Shown: positions 12,310 through 23,750, counted from the stretch's first letter. The stretch: 64,000 nt of DNA from Spinacia oleracea (GCF_020520425.1 NC_079487.1:80667141-80731140); one strand, 5' to 3'. The notes: generated by a model not told the origin, from the sequence alone. A program made the numbers and translations.

Positions 12310-15078
12310 GGTCGCGAAAACAACTTTCTGAGTGTACTAAGATTCATTTCAAGTTCTTTATGCACATCTAAGGCTCACTTAGCTCGATATAGATCATATT
12401 TGGCCAAATATGGCATTTTCGATCCCAAATATCAAAAAATGAACCTAAGTACACTTTTTAAATCTTTTCCATGATTTATATGATTAGTTATATGATTATA
12501 AGACTCATTTCAAGTTCGTTATGCACGCTTATGGGTCATTTGGGGTCGATATAGGTCATTTATGGCCAAAAATGGCATTTTCGATCCCAACTACCAACAA
12601 ACGAACTTTTTCCACATTCTAACCCTTTTTCATGATTCATATGATTAGTTATATGTTTATGAAACTCATTTCAAGTTCGTTATGCAAGCCTAAGGGTCAT
12701 TTGGGTCGATATAGGCCATTTATGGCCAAAAATGTCATTTTCGAAACCAACTACCAACAAACAAACCTATTTCCACATTCTAACCCTTTTTCATGATTCA
12801 TATGATTAGTTATATGATTATAAGACTCATTTCATGTTCTTTATGCATGCCTATGGGTCATTTGGGTCAATATAGATCATTTATGGCCAAAAATGGCATT
12901 TTCGATCCCAACTACCTACAAACGAACCTATTTCCATATTCTAAACGTTTTTCATGATTCATATGATTAGTTATATGTTTATAAGACTCATTTTAAGTTC
13001 GTTATGCACGCCTATGGGTCTTTTGGGTCGTTATAGGTCATTTATGGCCAAAAATGAAATTTTCGATCCCAACTACCAACAAACGAACCTATTTCCATAT
13101 TCGAAACGTTTTTCATGATTCATATGATTAGTTATATGTTTATAAGACTCATTTCAAGTTCGTTATGCACGTCTATGGGTCATTTGGGTCGATGTAGGTT
13201 ATTTATGGTCAAAAGTAGCATTTTCGATCCCAACTACTAGCAAACAAACCTATTTCCATATTCTAAACTTTTTTCATGATTCATATGATTAGTTATCTGT
13301 TTATGAAACTCATTTCAAGTTCGTTATGCACGCCTAAGGGTCATTTGGGTCGATATAGGTCATTTATGGCAAAAAATGGCATTTTCGATCCCAACTACCA
13401 ACAAACGAACCTATTTCAATATTCTAAACATTTTTCATGATTCATATGATTAGTTATATGATTATTAGACTCATTTTAAGTTCGTTATGCACGCCTATGG
13501 GTCTTTTGGGTCGTTATAGGTCATTTATGGCCAAAAATGAAATTTTCGATCCCAACTACCAACAAACGAACCTATTTCCGTATTCTAAACGTTTTTCATG
13601 ATTCATATGATTAGTTATATGTTTATAAAACTCATTTTAAGTTCGTTATGCACGCCTATGGGTCTTTTGGGTCGTTATAGGTCATTTATGGCCAAAAATG
13701 AAATTTTCGATCCCAACTACCAACAAACGAACCTATTTCCATATTCGAAACGTTTTTCATGATTCATATGATTAGTTATATGTTTATAAGACTCATTTCA
13801 AGTTCGTTATGCACGTCTATGGGTCATTTGGGTCGATGTAGGTTATTTATGGTCAAAAGTAGCATTTTCGATCCCAACTACTAACAAACAAACCTATTTC
13901 CATATTCTAAACGTTTTTCATGATTCATATGATTAGTTATAGGAAAAATTGATATTGACAGTTCCAACTATGGCCGTTTAACTTTTAAAGGTCCCAACTT
14001 TTGATTATTCTAGAGTGGTCCCAACTTTAAGGTGTGTTTTCCAAGAATGGTCCTTTGGTTTATTAAACTATTAATTAAGTTGATTTAAGCATATCATACT
14101 GTTCCATTTACTTCATTTAATTAAAAAATATGATTATTGCACGAGAGATATGAGTGTTAATTAAGTTATTTAGCACTTAATTTTAACTAAGGGACCATTT
14201 TTAGAAAACACTCTCTATAGTTGGGACCACCCTGACATAATCAAAAGTTGGGACCTTTTAAAGTAAATCGGCCATAGTTGGGACCGATAATATCAATTTT
14301 TCCTTAGTTATATGTTTATGAAACTCATTTCAAGTTCGTTATGCACGCCTAAGGGTCATTTGGGTCGATATAGGTCATTTATGGCCAAAAATGGCATTTT
14401 CGATCCCAACTACCAACAAACGAACCTATTTCAATATTCTAAACATTTTTCATGATTCATATGATTAGTTATATGTTTATAAGACTCATTTTAAGTTCGT
14501 TATGCACGCCTATGGGTCTTTTGGGTCGTTATAGGTCATTTATGGCCAAAAATGAAATTTTCGATCCCAACTACCAACAAACGAACCTATTTCCATATTC
14601 GAAACGTTTTTCATGATTCATATGATTAGTTATATGTTTATAAGACTCATTTCAAGTTCGTTATGCACGTCTATGGGTCATTTGGGTCGATGTAGGTTAT
14701 TTATCGTCAAAAGTAGCATTTTCGATCCCAACTATTAACAAACAAACCTATTTCCATATTCTAAACGTTTTTCATGATTCATATGATTAGGTATATGTTT
14801 ATGAAACTCATTTCAAGTTCGTTATGCACGCCTAAGGGTCATTTGGGTCGATATAGGTCATTTATGGCCAAAAATGGCATTTTCGATCCCAACTACCAAT
14901 AAACGAACCTATTTCAATATTCTAAACATTTTTCATGATTCATATGATTAGTTATATGATTATTAGACTCATTTTAAGTTCGTTTTGCACGCCTATGGGT
15001 CATTTGGGTCGACATAGGTCATTTATGGCCAAAAATGGCATTTTCGATCCCAACTACCAACAAACGAACCTATTTCCA
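12310..15078. repeat. Tandem array of 161-bp repeats inside the CACTA element
   Basis: The marker CATGATTCATATGATTAG recurs at 12470 (variant), 12631, 12792, 12953, 13114, 13275, 13436, 13597, 13758 and 13919, always 161 bp apart. After a 371-bp interruption it recurs at 14451, 14612, 14773 and 14934. That makes about 15 copies. Most units fall into three variants by their GGGTC(A/T)TTTGGGTCG(A/T) region and neighbours, and from about 12970 onward they follow a largely repeated order. The first copy is degenerate. Confidence 0.95.
13942..14303. mobile_element. Mutator-type MITE (362 bp) inside the 161-bp array
   Basis: The ends GGAAAAATTGATATT and AATATCAATTTTTCC are inverted repeats. The exact 9-bp duplication TTAGTTATA at 13933-13941 and 14304-14312 is the Mutator-type target size. 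The duplicated bases are part of the array unit, so it inserted into the array. The inner sequence has long inverted similarity around GGTCCCAACTTT / AAGTTGGGACC. No coding sequence. Confidence 0.92.
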
Positions 15079-15458
15079 ATCCCACCGACCATAGAAATCC
15101 TAAAGAAACAATGACGACAGCGTTTGAAACACTAATCTCCAGGCATTTACAAACCCTACTCAAGATTACCTAGACAACTAATTTCCATAGAGCTCATAAA
15201 TAATTAACTGACATCCATTTTGAAAACTACAGAGAAACAAAATATAATTTTCATACAAAGATGAGCAGATATACAAAGAAACTAAATGCTTCAAGATGGG
15301 ATAGGCCATTATAAACAAGAGAAACCACAAAGTTCATGAAAAAAGAAAAAGTTCTGAGAACTTTACATATTTGCAGAAATGAAAATGGGAAAACACAAGC
15401 TCAAGCATGTCATTGACAACGATATTTTCTGTTCTACAGGGAGGGGAGGATTACTAAC

Positions 15459-15679
15459 CTTTGAACAAAGGCAAGAAGAGTTTGATGCCAGATCACTGGC
15501 ATAACCTTTGAGTCTTCTACAAATCTCATGAAATGAGCAACCAAGGCATCCAGCACCCGATAAGGCAAAGCATACTTTTTCTCAATAAAAATCTTGATTA
15601 TAAAAATCGGGTAATAGCAGTTTGTTGTTGCTCCATACTGGTGGCAAGAACTGATTGCATGACAAAAGAGGTTGGCCAA
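15459..15679 (-). pseudogene. Captured fragment of a bystin gene (ribosome biogenesis)
   Basis: The minus strand encodes IEKKYALPYRVLDALVAHFM followed by RFVEDSKVMPVIWHQTLLAFVQR. This is the highly conserved core of bystin (yeast Enp1), a 40S subunit biogenesis factor. The open stretch stops at a good GT donor (AAAG then GTTAGT), so it looks like one exon with the start of its intron. The rest of bystin was not found, so it cannot make the protein. It lies inside the CACTA and was presumably captured from a host gene. Sequence upstream of the KKYALPYR part (residues 1 to about 30) fits bystin poorly and may be intronic. Confidence 0.82.
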
Positions 15680-17950
15680 AAATGCTAAATAAGTCCTTTA
15701 TAAAAAAAAAACAACTCTAAATAAAAATGAGGTGTCTAAAAATTAATTGAAGAAATTTCTTTGGGGATACCACAGCAATTTCAGTATACACTTTAAGGAT
15801 TATACACTCTCTCAGTAGTCCCTTTAACTATTCACAGAATCTCTCTTCCTGAACTTCCAGCTACAGGGATTTCATTTATAAAAACATTCTTACAAACAAT
15901 AAACAAAACGTACTTTTGCAATAAAGGCAGTCAAAAAGTTGATGAAGACTAGTATCAAGAAAAAGGATGTGAATGCACACAATATCACTCTTAGGGTGCT
16001 AAAGATCCCTTGCTCTCTTGGCCAGAAGAAACTGGATATGTACCAATCCAGTCTTGCAAATTATAAGGTCGAAATCCCCAATTTGAAATTGGTTCTTTTA
16101 ACCTTCAGACATGGAAAATCATAGGAAGAATGACGCATGATTGAGTATCTGAAATACAGCAGGGAAGATGAAATGATTGACACAAACTAGTTTCATCGAA
16201 CATCGAAAGTAAATTAGTTAATCCAGGAAGCTCTGTCAGTTTGTACATCAGAATTGCAGATCTGAACCACTAATAATATCAATAAAATTAGGTTGATAAT
16301 TTATGCTTGTGTAAGTACTAAGTATGTATGTATATCAGCAGCATATACAAAATTCAAACAAGAAATCACCACAAGCTACAGAAAACACGCAACTTTAATG
16401 GTCAAAAGATACTTAATATACCTTGAATGATCTGGAGGAATGGACATTCTTCCAATGATGACTTCTTTGGTGGTAATAACATAATCTGTAGTAGTGCAGG
16501 TCTGTCAAGGATATTTTCCTGCTATGATTCTTCTTGCATCAACCTTTTATTAATTGAAAAAACAAAAGCAAATAAGTAAAACACAAACATCAAAAATAAA
16601 CGGTTAATGAAGTTAAAAATATAAAGGAAGGATTTCTACTTGCAGATTAACATCAGAATCAACAACAACAGGGCATTTTCCGTTGAAGCTCTAATATAAC
16701 AACAACAGGGCATGTTTGGTTCATTGGCAACAAACAGAAGATATGAATACTTTTCCTTGAAATCTTCAAGAGTCCAAGTGGAAGATAAGGCAACCTTAAG
16801 TAAAGATAAACTTTAGCTACTGCGGAACAAAAAAGTATGTAGAGAGAATATAGTTGTTTATAGATGTTAACCTTTCCACACTTCACAACATCCTTAATCC
16901 GTATTCTATCTTCTTCATACTGCAGAATACAAAGGTTCACACTTTATAAACAATGTATATCAATCAAGTCGGAAAAATAAAAACTAGAGAAAAATTATCC
17001 ACTGCACCCTTGAGGTTCTTGGTTTAGTAAAATCTCTAATATATTATAACCTTGATAAAAATAACCCTGACATTTTAGAATTAGTACTCTGATAATTATT
17101 CTTGATGACAAATGTTAAATCTATTAGCATATTGGTGATAGGCATGACTGACATCAATCGTAACACCCTCATACAAACAAAACCAAGTTTTTCCTCCTTT
17201 TCCTTCCCCTCTACTGGGGAAAGGGGACCATATACAGCTAAACAAAGTCAGAAGCACCTCTCAGAAAATAATCTGTACAACAAAATGACAGCCTGACTTT
17301 CAGGGTTCATAGGAGAGCTTGATTAATTATACCAAGTAGTTCAAAGTATTCAAACACATAAGCTTTTACTCAGATTCAGACAACCACGGAGTAGTTCTGA
17401 AACGAAGAGCAGAAAATACCAACAAGTTCCCCACTGTATTTGAAGTTGCCAAACAAATGAATCAAATACCGATTTCACATCAACCAGGGGAGATAGAAAA
17501 TCAAATTAGGGTTTTATAATTTGGGGAAACAAAATCCCGAAATTGAAATCAATTAAATCAATTAAGAGAGGAAGATTGAGTAATTTACCGGATAGATGAT
17601 GAAACATCAACGGTTTGAACCAGAGGCCACCGACAACGGCGGCGACGTGGCGGAGAAGAACAACACAACCGACAATAAAGAGGAAAGAGAAGAGGAAAGC
17701 AGCGACCCCAACCGCCGTCACGACAGGGCGGTGTGGGAGCGGTGGTCACAGCGCGGCGGCGCTGAAGAGAAGAGAGGAGAGGAGATCGAGTGAACAGAGG
17801 GAGACAAGAGGGAGATGAGTGAGTGAAATTCAGTGATGAAGGAAGGAGGGAGCAGCTGGGAGGAGGGAGCAGCAAATGTTTTGTTTAGGATGCGCTTTTT
17901 CAAAATGGAGGGAAGATTTTTTTGTTTTAAATTTTTTTGTTTTTTTTAAC
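15680..17950 (-). other. CACTA interior with possible captured exons; no clear gene
   Basis: No transposase is visible. On the minus strand, 16920-16860 encodes LQYEEDRIRIKDVVKCGKVN and about 16790-16640 encodes STWTLEDFKEKYSYLLFVAN. Another piece near 16510-16420 reads ITTKEVIIGRMSI before a splice-like GT. These look like exon fragments of host genes that I could not identify. At 17580-17880 a GC-rich stretch ends in a donor-like site (CTATCCG then GTAAAT), like a captured first exon and 5' leader. Order and spacing suggest one or more captured genes reading on the minus strand. Confidence 0.4.
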
Positions 17951-18023
17951 CATTAAAGGTTGCACTTGTAATACAAGGGCAACCTTTGATGAGCCACCAA
18001 TAAGGATTTTTCCTCTAGTGCTA

Positions 18024-19326
18024 ATTTTCCCATAGCATCTACTCAGATAAAAGAATAAGTTGCACCAGAATTAAATAATACTTTAACTAAAATGGAGTTA
18101 ATAGAAAAAGTACCAGCTATGACATCAGAAAAAGTCTATGCTTCTTGCCTAGAAATCACATTCAGCTTTCCTGGGATAATTCCTTTGTTGTTGCCACCTC
18201 CATTGGCATTTCCATTGTTGCCTATATTCCCATTCTGTTGTTGGTTTCCCCCAGGTTTTGCATTGTTCTGATTATTGTTGTGATTGTTATTTCCTTTGTA
18301 ACCCTTATGGTTCCCTCCATTGTTACCAGTATATCCTCCATTCCTGTTCTGGTTGTTTCGGTTGTTCTGATTACTATTCTGGTTAGGCTTCTCATTCTTG
18401 GCATAACACTCGTATTCTCTATGGCCTAACCTTTCATAAAACCTACAAGTCACTAGGTTGCCATTATAGTCTTTTCCATGGTGATTCATACTACAACACC
18501 TACAGTCATATGTCCTCTCTCCATTCTTTCCAGACTGGTTTCCATTACCCTAGTAGTGATTATGGTTGTTGTTGCGATTTCCTCTGTGGTTTGCCTTGAA
18601 TTGGTGATGGTTATTCCCTTTGTTCTTCTTAAAATTCCCCTAGTTTTGTTGGTTACCTCTTGGCCTTGGTTTCCAACATCCTTCCTTTTCTCACCAGCGC
18701 TCTTCCTCAACTGTAGTCCATACAGATGAGCAGCTTTTCCATACAGGGTATCTAGAGAAGTAAAGGTTTCTCCAGACAACAGTAATTGCAGTTCCATTGA
18801 CAATCCATTCTCAAATCTCTGAGCCCTAAGCTCCTCAGTTGCCACCACTTCAAGTGCGAACCTAGACAGTTCTATAAACTTGGAGTAATATTCAGTCATA
18901 GGCATTCCCTCCATCTTTAGTTCAATGAACTCCCGAGCCTTCTGCTTTTTAAGGTATGGCGGGTAAAACTTATTCCTTAAAGAAAACTTGAATGATTCCC
19001 ATCCAAAATTAGGTGTATATATCTCTCAAAGCATTCTCACACCTTTTCCACCATAGGTCTACTTCTCCTCTAAGGTAATATACAACACTATTAACCCTTA
19101 GATTCTCAAGACAGTTTACAGCTGCTATCAGCTTATCAAATTCCCTCAACCAATTTTCCAGTATGCTTGGGTCAGACTCTCCCTGGTATAGAGGAATCTT
19201 ACTTTGAGCCACCTTCTTAAACATTTCCCCAGCCGGATCATGCACTGGGTTATGCCTAGCTCCTGCTATATTTTGAACAATTTCAGCTATTTGCCTAACC
19301 ACTTCAGCTAGACCCTGGTTAGCCAT
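18024..19326 (-). pseudogene. Gypsy gag remains
   Basis: Starts MANQGLAEVVRQIAEIVQNI at 19326. It has the retrotransposon gag pattern (YQGESDPSILENWLREFDKL, YYLRGEVDLWW), then a Met-Thr-Glu-Tyr-Tyr stretch near 18900. An Asn/Gly-rich region with a Cys/His knuckle-like segment ends near 18140. It lies directly upstream of the protease in element order, separated from it only by the CACTA insertion. Fossil with a few breaks. Confidence 0.75.
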
Positions 19327-19820
19327 ATCTCTCCTCCTGAATGGAATAAAGGACTATTTAATGACTGGGTTCGACATAGAAATTACCAAATTTACTGTTC
19401 TAACAAGCAATTCACTTTATATGCAATCAAGCATCAAACACTTCGAACAGAATAGAAAGAGTGGTGCCACTTATGGCCCTCCATCTGATTGTTCGTATCA
19501 TATAGTTAAGTTGTATTTGTGTATACGGTATAACATTTAGAATTAAAGAAGTAGACACATAACCCCTTTGCGTTAATCACTCAACTCGCTTGAATTAGAG
19601 TACTTTAGAACTTAGAACCTTAAGTAATAATCAAAAGAACTAAATATTTCCTTTTCTTAAGGTAAGGTCTCTACATCCTCATAATTCCAAAAAAAAAGTT
19701 ACTCCATCAAACCATAAAGTAATTAATACGAAATTGTTCAACTAACATAAAGAAAAAAGCTATCTATTACATATCTCAAAAGATCATAATTATTCCACTA
19801 GCCATCCTCCCCTACCAACT

Positions 19821-20448
19821 CTAGGAGAAGGCCGGGTCTCGAGAAGCAGGCTCCTCTAAGTCTTTCTCCGGGTCGGAGTCTTCATTCATCGCCCCTTCCT
19901 CTGGCTGGTTCACACTAATGGCATCATGGTCAATCTCATGTTCAACCTCAGTCTCGCTAGATACTTCAATGACAGGATCGGGGATGACTGGGTTTGGATT
20001 CTCTACCTCAATGACATTCATCATCCGAACCATTAGCACTGCTCTCCATGGCATCATCATCATCATCATTGCCCTCTTCATCATCTAGACTCGCACTTTC
20101 AGCAAACTTGCCATCCTCAAAGCATCTCTCAGCTAGTTCTAGAATCGTGGTCATCACCTCCGAATCGTACCTCCACCTACCATCTCTGGTACCATATTTA
20201 AGCCAGTTTGGGGTATCGTCTGTCTGGCGCAGATCCTTAAACTTTTCCTTGAGGGCTATGTAGGAAAAATTGTAAGGCAAGCGATAAATAATCATCTTCG
20301 AAATGACATCTCCATTCCTTAGATAAGGTAGGTCCTTCAATGTTGCAAAATAATTGCATGCAAACAGTATCTTCTTCACATAGAGGTGAGGTGGCTCACT
20401 ATTTAGCTTCTCGAGGTGACTTGAGTTTGATAATTTTGAAGGCAACAT
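19821..20448 (-). other. Unrecognised acidic ORFs upstream of the Gypsy gag
   Basis: An open stretch upstream of gag encodes a protein with LPYLRNGDVISKMIIYRLPY and LKYGTRDGRWRYDSEVMTTI, followed by an Asp/Glu-rich tail. I do not recognise the domain. It lies in the place of the 5' leader or LTR of the Gypsy element on the same strand, so it is more likely an extra ORF of that element than a host gene. The low-complexity Met/Asp runs arise from GAT/ATG repeats. Confidence 0.35.
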
Positions 20449-20460
20449 ACTCCCTGAAGC

Positions 20461-20746
20461 ACATAGCTTAAGGTCTTACTACGCGTTCCCAAAATTTAAA
20501 CCCCGAAAGAAAGAAATTTAAGTTCGTGGAGTCAAACAATTGCAATGCACAAGTATATGTTTAATCATGAATCGTGATGCAATTAATCACATAAAGCAAA
20601 ACAAAACATGATCAAAGCTTAAAACGTATTCACATGAAAAATACTTAGCAAATAAACACTTAATTAAAATGCATACTTAGACTAAATATGCCCCTCTTAA
20701 TCTACCATTTCCTCACTTAAAAGAAATAATAATTTTTGTTTTTTCG
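20461..20746. other. AT-rich spacer, nothing recognised
   Basis: AT-rich sequence between the Gypsy remains and the TPR gene. It could contain the outer LTR of the Gypsy or the promoter of the TPR gene; I see no diagnostic motif. Confidence 0.3.
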
Positions 20747-22185
20747 TTGTTCTTCTTTCTTTTGGTAGCCATTTCAAATTTGCTATTTCGATTAGTAACT
20801 GTTTTCCAATCTTCTGTTTTTCTTCAATTAAAGATGTGTTCTTTGGTAGGTTATGAAAATTTTAGGGGTGAGGTAAATAAACTTCTTACAGAGGGAGATA
20901 ATATAAAGGAAGAGGATGAAATTTTGATTTCTTTAATTGTAGAGTCAGAAAGCTCAAGAGAAGTGTTGGATCTTTCCAAAGGATTAAAGGAAGAAGGGAA
21001 TTTGTTGTTCAAGAGTGGGAGCAAAGAGGATGCTTTGGAGAAATATGGATATGCAGGGTTGATACTTGCTTGGTATGTTTTTTATTTGGAAGAGGATAGG
21101 AGTATTTTGTTGGATTTGGCTGCTTGTTTTAATAAGAGAAATGAATTTGAACTTATTGGTTATATTTGCTCCATCATCTTGGAATTTAATCCAAATAGTG
21201 TTAAGAACTTATTCGGGCGATCCTCAGCTGATATTGAATTAGGTAGAAGGGATTTGGCATACTGGGACTTGTTAACAACTCATAAAATTGATCCTTCAAA
21301 TTGTGAAGTAGATAAAAAACTTGTGCAAGTTCAGCCTTTTGTCATTGAAAAGGTGCAGAAATCTCGTTCTCAAGGTGGTATTCCAGTTGGACTAGGAATT
21401 GGTTTGTTCTCCCCAAAGAAAAAAAAGGTGTTAAAGAACCAGGAACTTACAGTAAGATCCAAAATGACAGCATACAATATTGAGTGTGGAGGAGAACGGT
21501 AGTGAACAAGGCAATATAATAGTGGAAGATAAGTTGTTGAATGATTGTTCTGGTGATAAGATATCTTTAACTATGGTGGCAAATGTGGCTAGGGATGATG
21601 GGATGGAGTATAGTGAGTCTGATTCCAACAATGATAGCTCTATAGTTACAAAATTTGATATGGCCCCAGAGGGTAATTCGGGCATAGGAGATGATAGTAC
21701 TTTGAGTAAGAATGTTGAAGTGTTAGTTGATGGAGTTATGGAGGATGATGTAAGTTCCCCCATATTTAAGAATTGTAATCTTACAAGTCCAAATATCGGT
21801 TTGTTAACCGAAAAAAGGCTGGCTCCTTTGTTTCTATTTCAAAGAAGGATTATAAAAAATTAATTGCATGAAAGTCTGTCCAATGTGTGAATTCCGGATT
21901 GGGTTCCCTTATGCTTATCCGGATAGCATCTAAATCAAGGCATTTGCCACCTAAGGAGGGGGAAGTCCATGGAGAGAGGTTGCCTGCGTCCATAATTCTA
22001 TTAAGGGAGGAGGATGTTAAAGGTGGTGATAAGAGCACCCTTGAGAGTTTGAAAAGGCAAGGTGAGGAAAAATCATTAACGGTGCAGGATGAAGTGTCCA
22101 TGGAAGAGGTTGATGATAGTGAATCTTCGAACAACCTAACGGATAATCATCTTAGTAGTGCATTGCTGAGAAGTTCAGCCCGGTG
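20747..22185 (+). pseudogene. TPR co-chaperone-like gene or gene relic
   Basis: An open stretch 20747-21502 encodes a TPR protein. LSKGLKEEGNLLFKSGSKED and the following helix fit a first TPR, ILLDLAACFNKRNEFELIGY the second, and NSVKNLFGRSSADIELGRRD with YWDLLTTHKIDPSN the third. This is the arrangement seen in FKBP-type isomerases and other Hsp90/Hsp70-binding TPR proteins. The likely start is the Met at 20834; the preceding 29 residues are hydrophobic and may not be translated. Acidic open stretches follow at 21480-21863 and 21887-22186 in other frames. The frame is not continuous, so this is either a multi-exon gene or a decayed copy. A Tat element inserted at 22269 just past it, and related sequence resumes at 34687. 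Confidence 0.55.
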
Positions 22186-22268
22186 AAAATATCACTCCAA
22201 CTTTTATTTATCAAAATGATCAAAATCATGCTCTTTCACCTGTGGGAAAAGTGAAGAAGGTCGGGCTT

Positions 22269-23740
22269 TGTGAGGGGGTCGAAAAAGCACGAGGCTAATG
22301 CGTGACCTCGTCCCTCGTGGGTGTGACGTTGTCAGATCAAGTGTAATTGGATTTCCTGTGAGTTTACACCCAATCGACTAGTAATATAGGAGTCGTCATT
22401 CAGTTTTTAACGACAATGAGAAAAACTGACAAAACCCGGTTATCGTGACATAAAGGGAGTGCAATTATGTTCGACCACGACGGCCATAGGTTCCCTTGTG
22501 ATCCCTGGTGTGGGGATCGCTCAACGTACACCCGCAGGGCAGAGATTGAGAGTTCGGGGGACTGTAACTACCGAGAGGAGTGGTCATCGATAACTCCAGA
22601 GGCAGGTTATCCTTACTAGCTCAGCATAAATAATTGAAGGGACATGCGTTAAACTATTAAACTATTCTGAATTGATTTTAGAAATGTGCAACACATAACA
22701 CTAAATCGATCGTGATTATATTATTTAGATTGATTTAAGGTACCTAGCATGATAATTCAATTGTCCAAGGTATTATCTTATTAGGCGTGATAGATCAATC
22801 AAGTTAATAGTTTGACAATTTTATAAAAGGGTGATGAAAGTGATTAAATCATATAAGGGACACATTACAACGCACCCTTGAGAGGTGCGTCACGGTTCTC
22901 AGAAAACTAACCACTTGGCTTTTCTATTTCTCCTTTTATTTAACGAATCTCGGATTTTTAAGCAGTGTTCCAGTATTTAGGCTTAAATCATCAGCTACAA
23001 GGGGTAGGACGCGTTCTGTTCGACTTTTGGGTCGATTGCGACAGAACGCCGGATCAATTTCGCAGCGTGAGGCTAGGCTTAAGGCTAGAGTCAATACTCA
23101 GGTTATGGAATTGTGTGTTGTGTTCACGTCGGTTTTTAGGCTATATTTATAGGGAAAGAGTTTGTGGAAAGATAGATCTTTAGAATACGAATCCAAAAAG
23201 AATTCGGAGATACGGTCCCAGGTATTTTCAGCGCCCAGGGCTGGGCGCCGAAGATTTCGGCGCCCAGACCCAGGCGTTGAAAATAGGATCTGGGCTGAGC
23301 CTTTTGTCAGATCTGGACTCTTAAACACGGAGCTTTTGAGATTTATCCGAGTTTCTTAGTGCGTATTAACTTATGACAGAATGCGTCTGGGCCCATTACG
23401 AACTCTAGGTTCGTTAGGAATTTAATTAATACGTAACTCTTATTTTCGAATTATAACAGGAATAGAATTCCTTTTGCCAATTCTATCTCTTTTAGGACTT
23501 ATGTTGGAGTGCAACACCTAATTCTGACATATTTCTATCTTTTATGACTTTGCCACTTTTAAAAACTACTTCTTACGGCAGTTACTATTCTTAGCAGGTT
23601 TCTATAAATAGCAATTTTGGCTGAAATGAAAGGGTGATTGAGATTCGTTATTTTATAGGAGATGCGTTGCCAAGCGGAGATTTATGTTCTCATCATTGAA
23701 CCTCCCCTTTCGGGAATGGGGACAAAAGCAGGTGTCTACA
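22269..23740 (-). repeat. Tat element A, left LTR (3' LTR in element orientation)
   Basis: 1472 bp, nearly the same sequence as 33215-34681. It carries one copy of the 60-bp GC-rich palindromic module at 23225-23284. Its inner edge at 23740 is followed by the polypurine tract (complement TTAGCCCCCACTTT). Confidence 0.95.
23225..23284. repeat. 60-bp GC-rich palindromic module, six copies in Tat element A
   Basis: Starts TTTTCAGCGCCCAG, has a central GGCGCCGAAGATTTCGGCGCC palindrome-like core split by variants, and ends GGGCGCTGAAAAT or GGGCGTTGAAAAT. Copies lie at 23225-23284 and 34170-34230 (the LTRs) and, within the element, at 25566-25625, 26502-26561, 28199-28260 and 32346-32404. The internal copies differ at many inner bases but keep the paired GCGCCCAG / CTGGGCGC half-sites. 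Each can fold into one long or two adjacent hairpins. Confidence 0.88.
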
Positions 23741-23750
23741 GTTAGCCCCC

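Larger units (their letters stand above)
11636..18020. mobile_element. CACTA (En/Spm-type) transposon, 6385 bp, non-autonomous
   Basis: The left end CACTAGAGGAAAAA and right end TTTTTCCTCTAGTG are perfect 14-bp inverted repeats starting with CACTA. The 3-bp target duplication CTA is at 11633-11635 and 18021-18023. Subterminal direct and inverted copies of an AAGTTGCCCTTG motif lie at both ends. No transposase was found. The interior holds an array of 161-bp repeats (about 12310-15078), a Mutator-type MITE (13942-14303), a bystin gene fragment (15459-15679) and other possible captured pieces to about 17900. It is inserted between the gag and RT parts of a Gypsy element. Confidence 0.95.
9864..20460 (-). 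mobile_element. Broken Gypsy chromovirus-like element split by CACTA and Copia insertions
   Basis: On the minus strand, gag (19326 leftwards) and protease, then reverse transcriptase and RNase H (to about 9864), follow the Ty3/Gypsy order. The part past RNase H is cut by the Copia LTR at 9863. A CACTA transposon (11636-18020, target duplication CTA) lies between the gag/protease side and the RT side. The RT shows [34 protein letters not shown] and [10 protein letters not shown] motifs of the chromovirus (Tekay/Del-like) group. I did not find its LTRs with certainty. It is a fossil with several breaks and at least two large insertions, older than both. Confidence 0.8.

Noticed and set aside
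12310-15078. Regular 161-bp repeats as a CRISPR array
   Set aside because: Units are contiguous with no unique spacers, vary in sequence, and lie inside a CACTA transposon in a plant genome.
16420-16510. Similarity of ITTKEVIIGRMSI to RNA polymerase second-largest subunits (IGRMPIMLRS motif)
   Set aside because: Only a short core matches and the following residues do not fit; not enough to name the source gene.
17596-17875. Overlapping open frames on both strands near the CACTA right end
   Set aside because: GC-rich with no conserved motif; kept only as a possible captured first exon.
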